A stretch of DNA of 64,000 nt. It comes from Polyangiaceae bacterium. Lineage in GTDB: Bacteria; Myxococcota_A; Polyangia; Polyangiales; Polyangiaceae. This document shows positions 1-7,680 of this stretch, one piece after another. The number at the start of each line of letters is the position of its first letter. The first letter of the stretch is position 1. The position numbers were made by a program, and so were the translations under genes. Where the stretch lies: positions 26,285 through 90,284 of the forward strand of contig JALHPN010000007.1 of NCBI GenBank assembly GCA_022842465.1, written 5' to 3'. A model generated the notes under the pieces. It was not told the origin of the DNA, searched no databases, and worked only from the letters and a program-made list of their open reading frames with translations.

Positions 1-69
1 GCCCGGCAGGGTCCGAGGCACGTCGTAGGTGACCCGCGCTCCGTGAACCATCGGCGAGAAGGGTAGCAT
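1..69 (-). CDS. Possible 5' end of a gene cut by the window edge
   Basis: On the minus strand an open frame starts at ATG (69) or at a second in-frame ATG (50) and runs off the left edge without a stop. The visible peptide begins MLPFSPMVHGARVTYDVPRT, which has ordinary composition for a real protein rather than the Arg/Pro-rich look of shadow frames here. No Shine-Dalgarno is visible before either ATG. It would lie downstream of, and on the same strand as, the GST-like gene, with about 150 bases between them in which I see nothing else. No family can be named from 23 residues. Confidence 0.3.
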   Translation of the reverse strand, partial: MLPFSPMVHGARVTYDVPRTLPG

Positions 70-219
70 CCGACGAAGCCACGAGCACGACGTGGGCCAT
101 CAGCTCGCCCGTGGAGATTCGAGGACTTTCCGGGTGAGGACGCCGGCCTCGCTCGATTCCGCCTGGCCTGGGCCAAAGCGCCGGGTGGAGGAACGCCACG
201 CGCGCGGAGGTCGTCGAAG

Positions 220-831
220 CTATCTCCGCATCTCCTTCTCGGCACGTGTCAGTGACGAGAGGAACGCCGACCGGGCGAAGATCCGCTCCGCATATGCCAG
301 GACTGGCGCTCTCGTAGAGAGATCGATGCGGTAGTGGTCGAGGCGCCAGAGGAGCGGGGCGATCGCGAGGTCGAGCATGGATAGCTCGTCGCCGAGGACG
401 AACGTGTTCCTCGAGAAGACAGCGCCGAGCGTCGTCAGGCCCTCACGGATCTGCGATCGAGCCGTCTCGCGCGCCTCCGCAGAGGACGTCGCGTCCGACC
501 TCCCCTCGAGCACGCGAACACCCCCGAACAGCTCCCGCTCGAACCCGAAGAGGAAGTGCCGCGCTCTGGCGCGCGCCGCCGGGTCTTCCGGCATCAGCTT
601 CGGAGGCGGGCAGCGCTCGTCGAGGTACTCCATGATGATGTGCGACTCGGAGAGGACGAGGTCATCGTCGATGAGAACGGGCACCTCGTTCAAAGGGTTC
701 AAGAGCCCGAGGTCCTCGGGCGGCTCACGCAGATCGACGTCGTGAAGCTCGAATTCGAGCCCCTTCTCGCTGAGCATGAAGCGGCACCGATGTGACCAGG
801 GGCAGGTCGACGCGGAGTAGAGCTGGATCAT
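220..831 (-). CDS. Glutathione S-transferase family protein, SspA-like
   Basis: This 203-residue protein has an N-terminal thioredoxin-fold GST domain (about residues 1-80) with CPWSH near the start, the cis-Pro stretch EVPVLIDDD and the ESHIIMEYLDER helix that is characteristic of GSTs and of stringent starvation protein A. The C-terminal half (about 85-200) is the all-helical GST domain. The spacing and wording of the N-terminal half resemble SspA closely, but SspA has no CPWSH-like cysteine, so a glutaredoxin-like or GST catalytic role is equally possible. The length is normal for the family. It stands alone; the next minus-strand gene upstream is an unrelated lipoprotein. Family assignment is firm, substrate unknown. 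Confidence 0.85.
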   Translation of the reverse strand: MIQLYSASTCPWSHRCRFMLSEKGLEFELHDVDLREPPEDLGLLNPLNEVPVLIDDDLVLSESHIIMEYLDERCPPPKLMPEDPAARARARHFLFGFERELFGGVRVLEGRSDATSSAEARETARSQIREGLTTLGAVFSRNTFVLGDELSMLDLAIAPLLWRLDHYRIDLSTRAPVLAYAERIFARSAFLSSLTRAEKEMRR

Positions 832-882
832 CTCGCAGGCCGTTCAGAGTTCGTAGCATCGGAGAGGCTAGGGCGCGTGGTC

Positions 883-1980
883 TCATGGACGCGGGAGGGC
901 GGCGCTCTCGAAGGACCAGCCGCGCGGGTTCTCTTCGAACCAGAAGGCGCGGCCCGGCGAGGCGCGCACGCTCGACACGGTGCGACCGCGGACGTCGGCG
1001 AGCTTCACTGGCGCGCCGCCCGCAAGGGGGAACGCGTAGATCGCGTGAGCGCCCTCGAACGACGCGCACACGCGGACGAGGAACGCGGGCGTCGTGGCCG
1101 TGCCCTCGTGGAGCTCACGACCGTCCGAGCCTTCGTCGCAGCGCGCGAGGCTCGCGTCGTCCATGGCGTCGAGGATCGCGTCGACCCGCGTGACCTCGCG
1201 CGTCGTTGGATCGATCCGCCAGGCGCGGCTCGGCCCGAGCGCGAGGATCGCGCCGCCCGAAGCGGCGAGGGAGCGGACGTCGTCACGGAGCTCGACGGTG
1301 CTCGTCTGCTTAGTGGTCGGATCGTACACGGAGACCACGTTCGGCCGTGAGACGAGCCGGAACCAGAGCCGCCCCGAGGCGAGCACGAGATCGTGCGGTG
1401 AGCCCGAGCTGCTCGCGACCCGCTCGACCGACGGCTCCTCGCCGGACGGCGCGAGGACGCGGACGAGCGCGTCGCTCCCGACCACGTAGACCTCGCGCTC
1501 CGACACGACGAGCGCCCGGCCACGCACCGGCAGGGTGAGCACCTTCTCGGCGCCGGCCGACGCGGCGTTCGACGTCGCGCGCACGCGCCAGAGCTCGGAC
1601 GTGGCGCCTTCGGGCTCCTCCTGCGTGAAGTAGAGCGCGCCGTCGACCACCTGGAGCGAGCCCTGGTCCACGCCGCGACGCTCGACGACGAGGCGCGGCG
1701 GCGCGGACGCGGGCGCGACGTAGATGCCCGGGGTCCGTGACGGGAAGCCGCTCGCGTCGTCCGGCGATCGGACGAACGCGGTCTCGCCCCACACGGCGTA
1801 GAGGCGCCGGTGCGGCTCGAACGCGTGGTACGGGATCTCCGGGAAGTCGGAGACGAGCGCGCCGTCGCCGGTGCCGGGCGCGTCGTCGTCCGAGGCCGAC
1901 GCCGCGCTGCACCCGCCCGCGATCATCGCCACGACGAGGAGCGCGAGACAGGGCGACGCGGAGGATCGTGAGGCGAGCAT
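883..1980 (-). CDS. Lipoprotein with predicted beta-propeller-like repeats
   Basis: The ORF opens at 2001, but the ATG at 1980 (MLASRSSASP) gives a shorter, more usual signal peptide: a hydrophobic stretch LALLVVAMIAGG followed by Cys, which reads as a lipobox, then a Ser/Ala/Asp-rich spacer. The remaining ~320 residues are a series of short beta-strand-like units with recurring VV.GALYFT, RALVVSEREVYVVG and LVLASGRLWFRL patterns, as in propeller-type quinoprotein or NHL-like lipoproteins of myxobacteria. No catalytic motif is visible. It is probably anchored in the outer membrane or facing the periplasm. Function is not recognised; the fold is inferred from the strand pattern only. Confidence 0.7.
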   Translation of the reverse strand: MLASRSSASPCLALLVVAMIAGGCSAASASDDDAPGTGDGALVSDFPEIPYHAFEPHRRLYAVWGETAFVRSPDDASGFPSRTPGIYVAPASAPPRLVVERRGVDQGSLQVVDGALYFTQEEPEGATSELWRVRATSNAASAGAEKVLTLPVRGRALVVSEREVYVVGSDALVRVLAPSGEEPSVERVASSSGSPHDLVLASGRLWFRLVSRPNVVSVYDPTTKQTSTVELRDDVRSLAASGGAILALGPSRAWRIDPTTREVTRVDAILDAMDDASLARCDEGSDGRELHEGTATTPAFLVRVCASFEGAHAIYAFPLAGGAPVKLADVRGRTVSSVRASPGRAFWFEENPRGWSFESAALPRP

Positions 1981-2143
1981 GTGCGTGGCGTGGCGGAGCA
2001 CGCGGCGTGCCCGACGGGATCGGCGGCGTTCCGCACGGTTGCGGAGTCCGCGCGCCGCCGACGGGCGAGGGCTGGGGGACGACCCGTCCTGGTCACGACG
2101 GCACCACGAAGAAGAGATCGCCGCGCCGAGTCTCCGACCTCGC

Positions 2144-2890
2144 TCAGTTCAGCTGGTAGCGGTCGTGGAACATCGTCGGGTGATTCGAGGCGTCGCCGTC
2201 GAACTCCATCTTCACGTAGATGTCCTTCTTGGTCGTCAGCGTGATCACGACGGGGCTGCCCGTACGCGCCACGAGGTCGCGACGCACGCCGTCGACGCTG
2301 ACGCGAATCGGCTTGGCGATCGCCTCGTGGTCCGACTGGCGCCGCAAGTAGATCGAAACCGTGCCGAACTTCGGGCCGCCGTGAGCGTCGAGCGCTCCGT
2401 AGTGGTAGGTCGCGTCGAACTCGGTGTTGGCCTTCGCGATCTGGCACGGGGCGTCGTCGCTCGCGGCCCCGTTCTCGTCGTCACCGGCATACGCGGCCGT
2501 GAGCGTGTACTCTGCCTGCGCGTACTCCGGGAACTTCCACGACAGCGTCGCCTTGCCTTGCGCGTTGGTCGTCCCGTTGCCGATCGCGAGGACAGGCGCG
2601 CCGTCCTTCGAGAGCTTGAAGCTCACGGGTTTGCCCGCGAGCCCCTGGTCGCTGCTACCGAGGGTGAGCGTCGCCTCGAGGACCCGCGTCTCGCCCACGG
2701 TCGCGAGGACGTTCTTCGTCGTCATCTTCACGAAGCGCCGCGTCTTCGGCGCTTCGACCTTCTGGATGGGGATCGGCTTCCGGGGTACGGGCTGCGCCCC
2801 ACCCGACACGGCGGGAGCGGCCTGGCTCGCGATCGGCGCGAAGGAGAAGGCCGCGGTCAGCGTGGCCAGACAGACGAGACGCTTGATCAT
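2144..2890 (-). CDS. Secreted protein with bacterial Ig-like domain
   Basis: The reading frame is open much further upstream, but the real gene very probably begins at ATG 2890, MIKRLVCLATLTAAFSFAPIASQAAP, a clean Sec signal peptide with an AxA-like cleavage site. The mature part has a short linker rich in Pro and Lys, then an Ig-like/invasin-like domain (about residues 60-150) with the typical GKPVSFKLSKDG, GNGTTNAQGKATLSW and YTLTAAYAGDD strands. A second beta-rich domain follows (SIYLRRQSDHE to the C-terminus). Such domains are structural or adhesive; no enzyme motif is seen. The 248 residues make a complete small exported protein. The neighbour upstream on the same strand is a cytochrome-c-like lipoprotein 59 bases away. 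Confidence 0.72.
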   Translation of the reverse strand: MIKRLVCLATLTAAFSFAPIASQAAPAVSGGAQPVPRKPIPIQKVEAPKTRRFVKMTTKNVLATVGETRVLEATLTLGSSDQGLAGKPVSFKLSKDGAPVLAIGNGTTNAQGKATLSWKFPEYAQAEYTLTAAYAGDDENGAASDDAPCQIAKANTEFDATYHYGALDAHGGPKFGTVSIYLRRQSDHEAIAKPIRVSVDGVRRDLVARTGSPVVITLTTKKDIYVKMEFDGDASNHPTMFHDRYQLN

Positions 2891-2949
2891 GGAACCTGTA
2901 CGTGGTGGCGGAGGAGGACGTCGCGTCGAGCCGCGACGAAGAGCGCGAG

Positions 2950-3651
2950 CTACGGCAGCGGGGCGCCGAGCTGGGGGCTGTTCCGGAGGTAGTCGAGGAG
3001 CATCCGCCCCTCGGGCGTGAAGCGCCAGCTCGGGTTGCCGCGCGGCATGATCCCTTGCGAGACCTTCGCCAGCATGATCGCCCGCCGCGCCTTCACCTTC
3101 GCAGCCGTGTCGAAGAGGCCCGTGTGGCACCGACCGCAGGCGCTCGCGAGGATCGGCTTCACCTTCGCGAACGTGGGAACGGGGCCCGCGTCCGGGGAGC
3201 GACCGGTGTCGATCGGCGTCGTCGACGTGCACGCGAGCGGGACGTCGACAGCGCCTGGTCCGCGACGAAGCACGGCGGCGTAGCCGCTTCCGGTGGTCGT
3301 GCGCTCGACGTCGATCACGTAGCGGCCCGGATGCACCGACTGCGGGCGCTCGAGGCACGTGAAGGCGCGCGTGCCCGCATCGCTCGGACCGGGAGGGTCC
3401 TCGCAGTCGAACGCCGTGACGTCGGCCCACTCGAGCAGCGTGCCGGCGAGCCCCCCACCCGCGTCCGTCTTCTCGGTCTTGAAGAAGAGGGCAGGACCAC
3501 GGCACTCGAGGACCGCCGCGGTGAGGTCGTCCTCGAGGGTCGCGCCCTCGACGCCGACGCCGTCCTCGCCCGGGTCGCTGCCCGTGCAGGCGGCGAGCGC
3601 GGCGGCCCCCAGGAGCAGGGCCGAGCCGAGGAGGGCGGGGAGCGCGCGCAT
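2950..3651 (-). CDS. Lipoprotein with a single CxxCH haem-type motif
   Basis: The start at 3651 (MRALPALLGSALLLGAAALAAC) gives a lipoprotein signal with AAC at the cleavage site; the longer ORF start at 3687 would put 12 charged/aromatic residues before it. The first ~140 mature residues have no recognised domain and contain several Cys. The C-terminal ~65 residues hold KPILASACGRCHTG, with a CGRCH motif that fits covalent haem c, and a later MPRGNPSWRFTPEG segment whose Met could be the distal ligand. The layout is that of monohaem c-type domains found in many myxobacterial lipoproteins. It diverges from the four-helix-bundle gene, with only 11 bases between the two starts. Confidence 0.72.
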   Translation of the reverse strand: MRALPALLGSALLLGAAALAACTGSDPGEDGVGVEGATLEDDLTAAVLECRGPALFFKTEKTDAGGGLAGTLLEWADVTAFDCEDPPGPSDAGTRAFTCLERPQSVHPGRYVIDVERTTTGSGYAAVLRRGPGAVDVPLACTSTTPIDTGRSPDAGPVPTFAKVKPILASACGRCHTGLFDTAAKVKARRAIMLAKVSQGIMPRGNPSWRFTPEGRMLLDYLRNSPQLGAPLP

Positions 3652-3662
3652 CGGGAGCGGGT

Positions 3663-3902
3663 ATGACACATACCCACACGGGCGCAAGTCGGGAGATCCA
3701 GGCGGCGTTGGACGTCGCCGTGCAGTTGCTCGTCGCCGTGCGCGAGGCAGGCATTCGCGACGCCAAGCTGCGGGACGAGAGCTTGCGGGCGGCCAAGTCC
3801 GTCTGCTGCAACGTCGCCGAGGGCGCGGGCCGCGTCTCCGAGGCCGACAAGGCGCGGGCCTTCACCATCGCGCGGGCCGAGGCCCCCCAGGCGTTCGCGG
3901 GT
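3663..3902 (+). pseudogene. Truncated four-helix-bundle (23S rRNA IVP/S23-type) gene
   Basis: The first ~75 codons encode a recognisable four-helix-bundle protein of the 23S rRNA intervening-sequence (S23/bAvd-like) family: LRDESLRAAKSVCCNVAEGAGR matches the conserved LRRAA.SI..NIAEG.GR core. After IARAEAPQAFAG the frame turns into a Gly-rich and then Arg/Ser/Pro-rich run with no helix pattern, and it continues antisense through the next gene to 4601, which cannot be real. The last two helices expected of the ~120-residue family are missing. The break coincides with the start of the inverted-repeat element at 3948. I therefore call it a 5' remnant; a genuine short variant cannot be excluded. 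Confidence 0.6.
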
Positions 3903-3947
3903 TCGGGGCTTGGGCTCGGGTTCGGGAGCGGCGGCCACAGCGGCGAA

Positions 3948-4190
3948 GGCCCGGAGGCTCTCTCTCCAAGCGAAAAGGGCGCGAGCGGAGCGTGGATGCT
4001 CGGAAAGACCTGGCGAGGGGCTGACCTACTCGGGGGCCCCAAACCGCGTCCCCCGGTGGGAACGCCTCGACAGGTCCCTGGCACGCCCTCCCGGCCGCTC
4101 GAAATGGTTTGGGGGGGAGGCCCCGCCGAAACGACCCCCGCGATCGGCAAGACCGCGCCCCCATCGCGCAGGAGAGAGAGCCTCCGGGCC
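3948..4190. repeat. 243-bp inverted-repeat (MITE-like) element
   Basis: The two ends are a perfect 20-bp inverted repeat: GGCCCGGAGGCTCTCTCTCC at 3948-3967 and its exact complement at 4171-4190. Inside, a second pair of imperfect arms faces each other, CCCCAAACC near 4037 and GGTTTGGGG near 4106, so the whole block could fold into one long hairpin. No ORF of its own is convincing. It fills the 305-base space between the truncated four-helix-bundle gene and the stop of the FrzS/AglZ-like gene. It could be a MITE, a pair of facing REP-type units or an IVS-like hairpin; no target-site duplication is evident. Confidence 0.7.
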
Positions 4191-4207
4191 GCAGCCGCCC
4201 CCCGTGC

Positions 4208-6913
4208 TCACCGCCCGTCCGTCTCCTCGAGCTGCGCCAGCGCCACCGCCAGCGCATCCTTCGCACGCTCCAGCGAGCCCTTGTCGCCCTCGATCTTCGT
4301 GAGCGCCTTGTCGAGCCGGCTCGTCTGCGTGACGAGGTGCGTCCGCGTCTCGTCGAGCGCCGCCTTCGTCGCCGCGAGGTCCGCCTCGAGGACGACGCTC
4401 CGGTCCCGCGTCGCCGCGAGCTCCTTCTCGTTCCGGTTCTTCTGCTCGATCAGGCTCGCGAGATGCGACTCGAGCTCGACGACCTTCGCGTCGCGCTCGG
4501 CGAGCGCCGCGCGCGTCGTCGCGAGATCTTCCTCGAGCGCCGCGAGCCGAGCGCTCGCCGCGGCGGCCGAAGCGGACGTCGTGCTCTCGAGGTGCGCGTA
4601 GCGCGCGTCCGCTTCCTGCTTCGTCCGTGCGAGCTCGGTCTCGGCGTCGGACTTCGTGCGCGCGAGCTCCTCGCTCGCGGCCTGCTTCGTGGCGGCGAGC
4701 TCCGCGGCCGCCGCGTCGCGGACGCTCGCGAGCTCGGAGGCCGCCTGCGCCTCGAGCGCCGCGATCTTCGCGTCGCGATCCGACTGCATCGCGGCGAGGC
4801 GCTGATCGCGATCGGCCTCCGCCGCCGACACGCGCGCGTCGCGATCGGCCTCGGCCGCCGACACGCGCGCGTCGCGGTCGGCCTCGGCTGCGGCGACCTT
4901 GGCGTCACGATCGGCCTCGAGCTCGGCGCGAAGGGTGGCGAGCGCTTCTTCCTGACGCGCGGCGGCGGCGGCGAGCTCGTCTTCGCGCCGCTTCTCGGCC
5001 TCGGCGAGCTTCGCCTGGTGATCGGCGCGGGTGCGTCCGAGCTCGTCCTGGTGGGCGCGGTGGAGGGAGGCGAGCTTGCCGTCGCTCTCGGCCTTCAGCT
5101 CCGCCTCGCGAGAGCGGACGGCCTGCGCGCGGGCCTCGTCGGCGGCCACGGCTGCCTCCTCGAGGGCGCGCGCCTTGTCGGCAGCCGCCGCCTCGAGCTC
5201 GCTGATGCGGCGGGCCTCGGCGGCCGAGAGCTCGTTCGCGCGGCGCGACTCGAGCTCGGCGACCTCGCTCGAGCGGCGCGCTTCCGCCGCCTCCGCCTCG
5301 CCGGCGCGGCGCTGCTCGAGCGCGCCGAGCTGGGTCGTCCGCAGGTCTTCGGCCTCGGCGAGCTCGCGACTGAGGCGCGCCTCGACGGCCTCGACCTCGC
5401 TCGCGCGGCGCGCTTCGGCCGCCTCGAGCTCGCTCGTACGGCGCGCTTCGGCCGCCTCGAGCTCGCTCGCGCGGCGCGCTTCGGCCTCGGCGAGGGCGCT
5501 CGCGTGGGCGGCGCGCTCGGTCTCGAAGGCCTGCGCGTGCTCGTCGCGGAGGGCGGCCATCTCGCCGTCCTTCCGCGCGAGCTCGGAGGCCTGGCGCTCC
5601 TTCGCCTCCGCGAGCTCCTTCGTGCGTGCGTCGGCCTCCTGCTGCGCGCGCTCGGCGCGGCGCTTGAAGTCGTCGCCGGCCTTCTTGGCCTGCTCCTTGT
5701 CGGCCTGGAGCGAGTCGAGGCGCTCGCGCTGCTCGGCGAGGGCGCGCTCGTGCTCGAGGACCTTGTCGTCGAGCTCGGACTTCTGACGCTCGAGCGCGAG
5801 GGAGCGGTCCCTCACCTCGACGATCTCCTTGTCCTTCTTCGAGAAACCTTCCTTGAGGGAGAGGATCTCCTTGTCCTTCTTGTTGAGCGCCTCGCGGAGA
5901 TCGAGGAACTCGCGGCTCGACACCCCACCGGGCTTCGCGGCCGGGGCGGCCGCCGCGCGCGCGCGGAGCTCTTCGACCTCCTGCCGGAGGCGCTCGAGCT
6001 CGTCGTTCGTGTCGTCGTTCGGACCGGTCTGCGCGGCCTGCGCGGCGGCGTTCTCCGCCTCCTCCGCGCGCCGCCTCGCCTGCGCGACGTCGCCCTCGGC
6101 GCGTTCGATCGCACCCTCGGCGTGCGCGAGCGCCTCTTCGAGCTCGCGGACGCGGGCGCGGGCGCTCTCGGCTTCGCGCTCGAGCGCCTCGGTGCGGGCG
6201 CTGTCGACGAGCGACATCGGCATCGCCGACGCCGGGTCGAGCCCGGCGAGCATGGCCTGCCCGGTCGGACCCGAGCTCGAGCGCGACGGGCGCTCGCTCC
6301 GCCTCGGCGGCGGCTCGCTCTGGAGCGCGGCGGAGAGGGCCGCCTCGATCGACTGGTGCCCGTTGCCGTTCGCGTGCTCGAGCATGCTCTCGCCGGCGGG
6401 GGGCGGCCGCGACGCCATCTCCTCGATGACGATCTCGTCCTCGTCCCTGCTCGGCTGGACGGCCTGCGTCGCGGCAAGGTCTCCCTGGTGGACCTCGGTG
6501 ACCATCCCGGGCCCGTCGTCGATCGACGCCGCGTCGCCGCCGAGCGCGACGAACGGGGTGATGCGCGCGAGGAGGTCGCCGAACGCGATCGGCTTGTGGA
6601 CGTAGTCCTCGGCGCGGGTGCGGAGCTTCCGGTGCTGCTCGAAGGTCTCGTCGCTCGACTCGCTCGACATGATGACGAGCGGCACGTCCTTCAGCGCGGG
6701 ATCCTTCTTCAGCTTGTTGCAGACCGAGAAGCCGTTCATGCGCGGCAGCTCGATCGACAGCAGGATCAGCTCCGGCGGGTCCGCCGACGCTTGCTGGAGG
6801 CCGGCGTTGCCGTCGTCGACGACCGTGACGATGCAACCGAGCTTCTGCAGCTCGCGGTTGAGCTCGCCCGCGAACGCGGCGTCGCTCTCGAACACGAGAA
6901 CCTTCTGCCCCAT
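4208..6913 (-). CDS. FrzS/AglZ-like pseudo-receiver coiled-coil protein
   Basis: Start ATG 6913 (MGQKVLVFESDAAF) removes an unlikely 35-residue extension of the longer ORF. Residues 1-120 form a receiver domain with the acidic ESD pocket and the C-terminal KPI lysine, but the phosphoacceptor Asp is Ser53 (LILLSIELPRMNG), so it is a pseudo-receiver. The segment EQHRKLRTRAEDYVHKPI closely follows FrzS. Residues ~120-260 are a charged linker; from ~260 to 895 the protein is one long coiled coil, much of it in exact 11-residue repeats (xRRASELEAAE and DRDARVSAAEA types). In Myxococcus, FrzS and AglZ of this architecture act with MglA in polar motility; here mglBA lies 14 kb away. The 901 residues are longer than FrzS and shorter than AglZ. 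hisIE precedes it by 40 bases. Confidence 0.78.
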   Translation of the reverse strand: MGQKVLVFESDAAFAGELNRELQKLGCIVTVVDDGNAGLQQASADPPELILLSIELPRMNGFSVCNKLKKDPALKDVPLVIMSSESSDETFEQHRKLRTRAEDYVHKPIAFGDLLARITPFVALGGDAASIDDGPGMVTEVHQGDLAATQAVQPSRDEDEIVIEEMASRPPPAGESMLEHANGNGHQSIEAALSAALQSEPPPRRSERPSRSSSGPTGQAMLAGLDPASAMPMSLVDSARTEALEREAESARARVRELEEALAHAEGAIERAEGDVAQARRRAEEAENAAAQAAQTGPNDDTNDELERLRQEVEELRARAAAAPAAKPGGVSSREFLDLREALNKKDKEILSLKEGFSKKDKEIVEVRDRSLALERQKSELDDKVLEHERALAEQRERLDSLQADKEQAKKAGDDFKRRAERAQQEADARTKELAEAKERQASELARKDGEMAALRDEHAQAFETERAAHASALAEAEARRASELEAAEARRTSELEAAEARRASEVEAVEARLSRELAEAEDLRTTQLGALEQRRAGEAEAAEARRSSEVAELESRRANELSAAEARRISELEAAAADKARALEEAAVAADEARAQAVRSREAELKAESDGKLASLHRAHQDELGRTRADHQAKLAEAEKRREDELAAAAARQEEALATLRAELEADRDAKVAAAEADRDARVSAAEADRDARVSAAEADRDQRLAAMQSDRDAKIAALEAQAASELASVRDAAAAELAATKQAASEELARTKSDAETELARTKQEADARYAHLESTTSASAAAASARLAALEEDLATTRAALAERDAKVVELESHLASLIEQKNRNEKELAATRDRSVVLEADLAATKAALDETRTHLVTQTSRLDKALTKIEGDKGSLERAKDALAVALAQLEETDGR
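4747..4920. repeat. 33-bp tandem repeats encoding hendecads, block 1
   Basis: Within the FrzS/AglZ-like gene the sequence repeats every 33 bases, about five units, each encoding a variant of DRDARVSAAEA. Two central copies are nearly identical in DNA, which points to recent in-frame duplication. Confidence 0.75.
5170..5505. repeat. 33-bp tandem repeats encoding hendecads, block 2
   Basis: A second set of about ten 33-base units in the same gene encodes variants of ARRASELEAAE. The 11-residue period favours a right-handed coiled coil. The copies nearest 5390-5490 are the least diverged. Confidence 0.7.
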
Positions 6914-6953
6914 CGGGGAGGAGAATAGGTGGCCCCTCCTCCCGTGGGAACAG

Positions 6954-7640
6954 TTACCGCGTGTTCCGCGCGCGTTTCTCGTCGTGGCCGCTCGTTCCCG
7001 TCCGACGGTCCAGCTCACGCAGGACGTCGGCGAACGGGACGGCGCGGGAGCGGAGCGCCACCATCAGGTGGAAGAGCACGTCCGCGGCCTCGTTCGCGAC
7101 GCGGACTTCGTCCTCGCTCGCGATCGCGCGCGCAAGCTCGTCGGCTTCCTCGCGGAGCTTCGCGCCGATCTTCTCGGGCCCGCCGTCGTAGAGGCTCTTC
7201 GCGTAGCTCTTCTCGCCCGTCGCGGCCTTTCGCGCTTCGAGCACGGTCTCGAGCCGCGCGAGGAGCGTCGGGGCGGGCACCTCGTGGCTCACGGTCGTGA
7301 GCGCGCCGCCCTCGCCGCGGGCGAGCGTGCGGAAGAAACAGGTCGGTGCGCCAGTGTGACACGTCGGCCCGTTCGGGACGACGAGGTAGACGAGCGAGTC
7401 CTCGTCGCAGTCGACGAGCACCGATCGCACGTCGAGGACGTTGCCGCTCGTCTCGCCCTTCGTCCAGAGCGCGCCACGCGAGCGGCTGAAGAAGGTCGCG
7501 CGACCGGTCTCCATCGTCATCGCGACCGCTTCGGCAGTGGCGAAGGCGACCATGCGCACCTCACCGGTGAGCGCGTCCTGGGCGACGACGGGCAAGAGGC
7601 CACGCTCGTCGTAGCGCGCTTCGAAGGGAGTGGTGCTCAC
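6954..7640 (-). CDS. hisIE: Bifunctional phosphoribosyl-AMP cyclohydrolase / phosphoribosyl-ATP pyrophosphatase
   Basis: The protein catalyses steps 2 and 3 of histidine biosynthesis in the cytoplasm. Residues ~15-115 are the HisI cyclohydrolase with the SRSRGALWTKGETSGN stretch, the metal-binding VDCDEDSLVYLV and the zinc site GPTCHTGAPTCFF. Residues ~125-220 are HisE, with KIGAKLREEADEL and NEAADVLFHLMVAL carrying the acidic metal ligands. The 228-residue length is usual for the fusion. No other his gene is in the window, so it is isolated from the rest of the pathway. It starts 40 bases from the divergent DHH-type gene and may be co-transcribed with the FrzS/AglZ-like gene downstream. Confidence 0.95.
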   Translation of the reverse strand: MSTTPFEARYDERGLLPVVAQDALTGEVRMVAFATAEAVAMTMETGRATFFSRSRGALWTKGETSGNVLDVRSVLVDCDEDSLVYLVVPNGPTCHTGAPTCFFRTLARGEGGALTTVSHEVPAPTLLARLETVLEARKAATGEKSYAKSLYDGGPEKIGAKLREEADELARAIASEDEVRVANEAADVLFHLMVALRSRAVPFADVLRELDRRTGTSGHDEKRARNTR

Positions 7641-7680
7641 GGCGATGTGCTACTCGAACGGGTCCGAGGACACCATCCCG

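Noticed and set aside
3903-4601. Continuation of the four-helix-bundle ORF
   Set aside because: It passes through the inverted-repeat element and then antisense through the next gene with Ser/Arg/Ala-rich content and no family match.
4747-5505. Regular repeats read as a CRISPR array
   Set aside because: Units are 33 bp without unique spacers and stay in frame with a coiled coil.
4109-6928. 939-residue plus-strand ORF
   Set aside because: It is the antisense shadow of the FrzS/AglZ-like coiled-coil gene; its Leu/Arg/Glu repeats only mirror the hendecad repeats.
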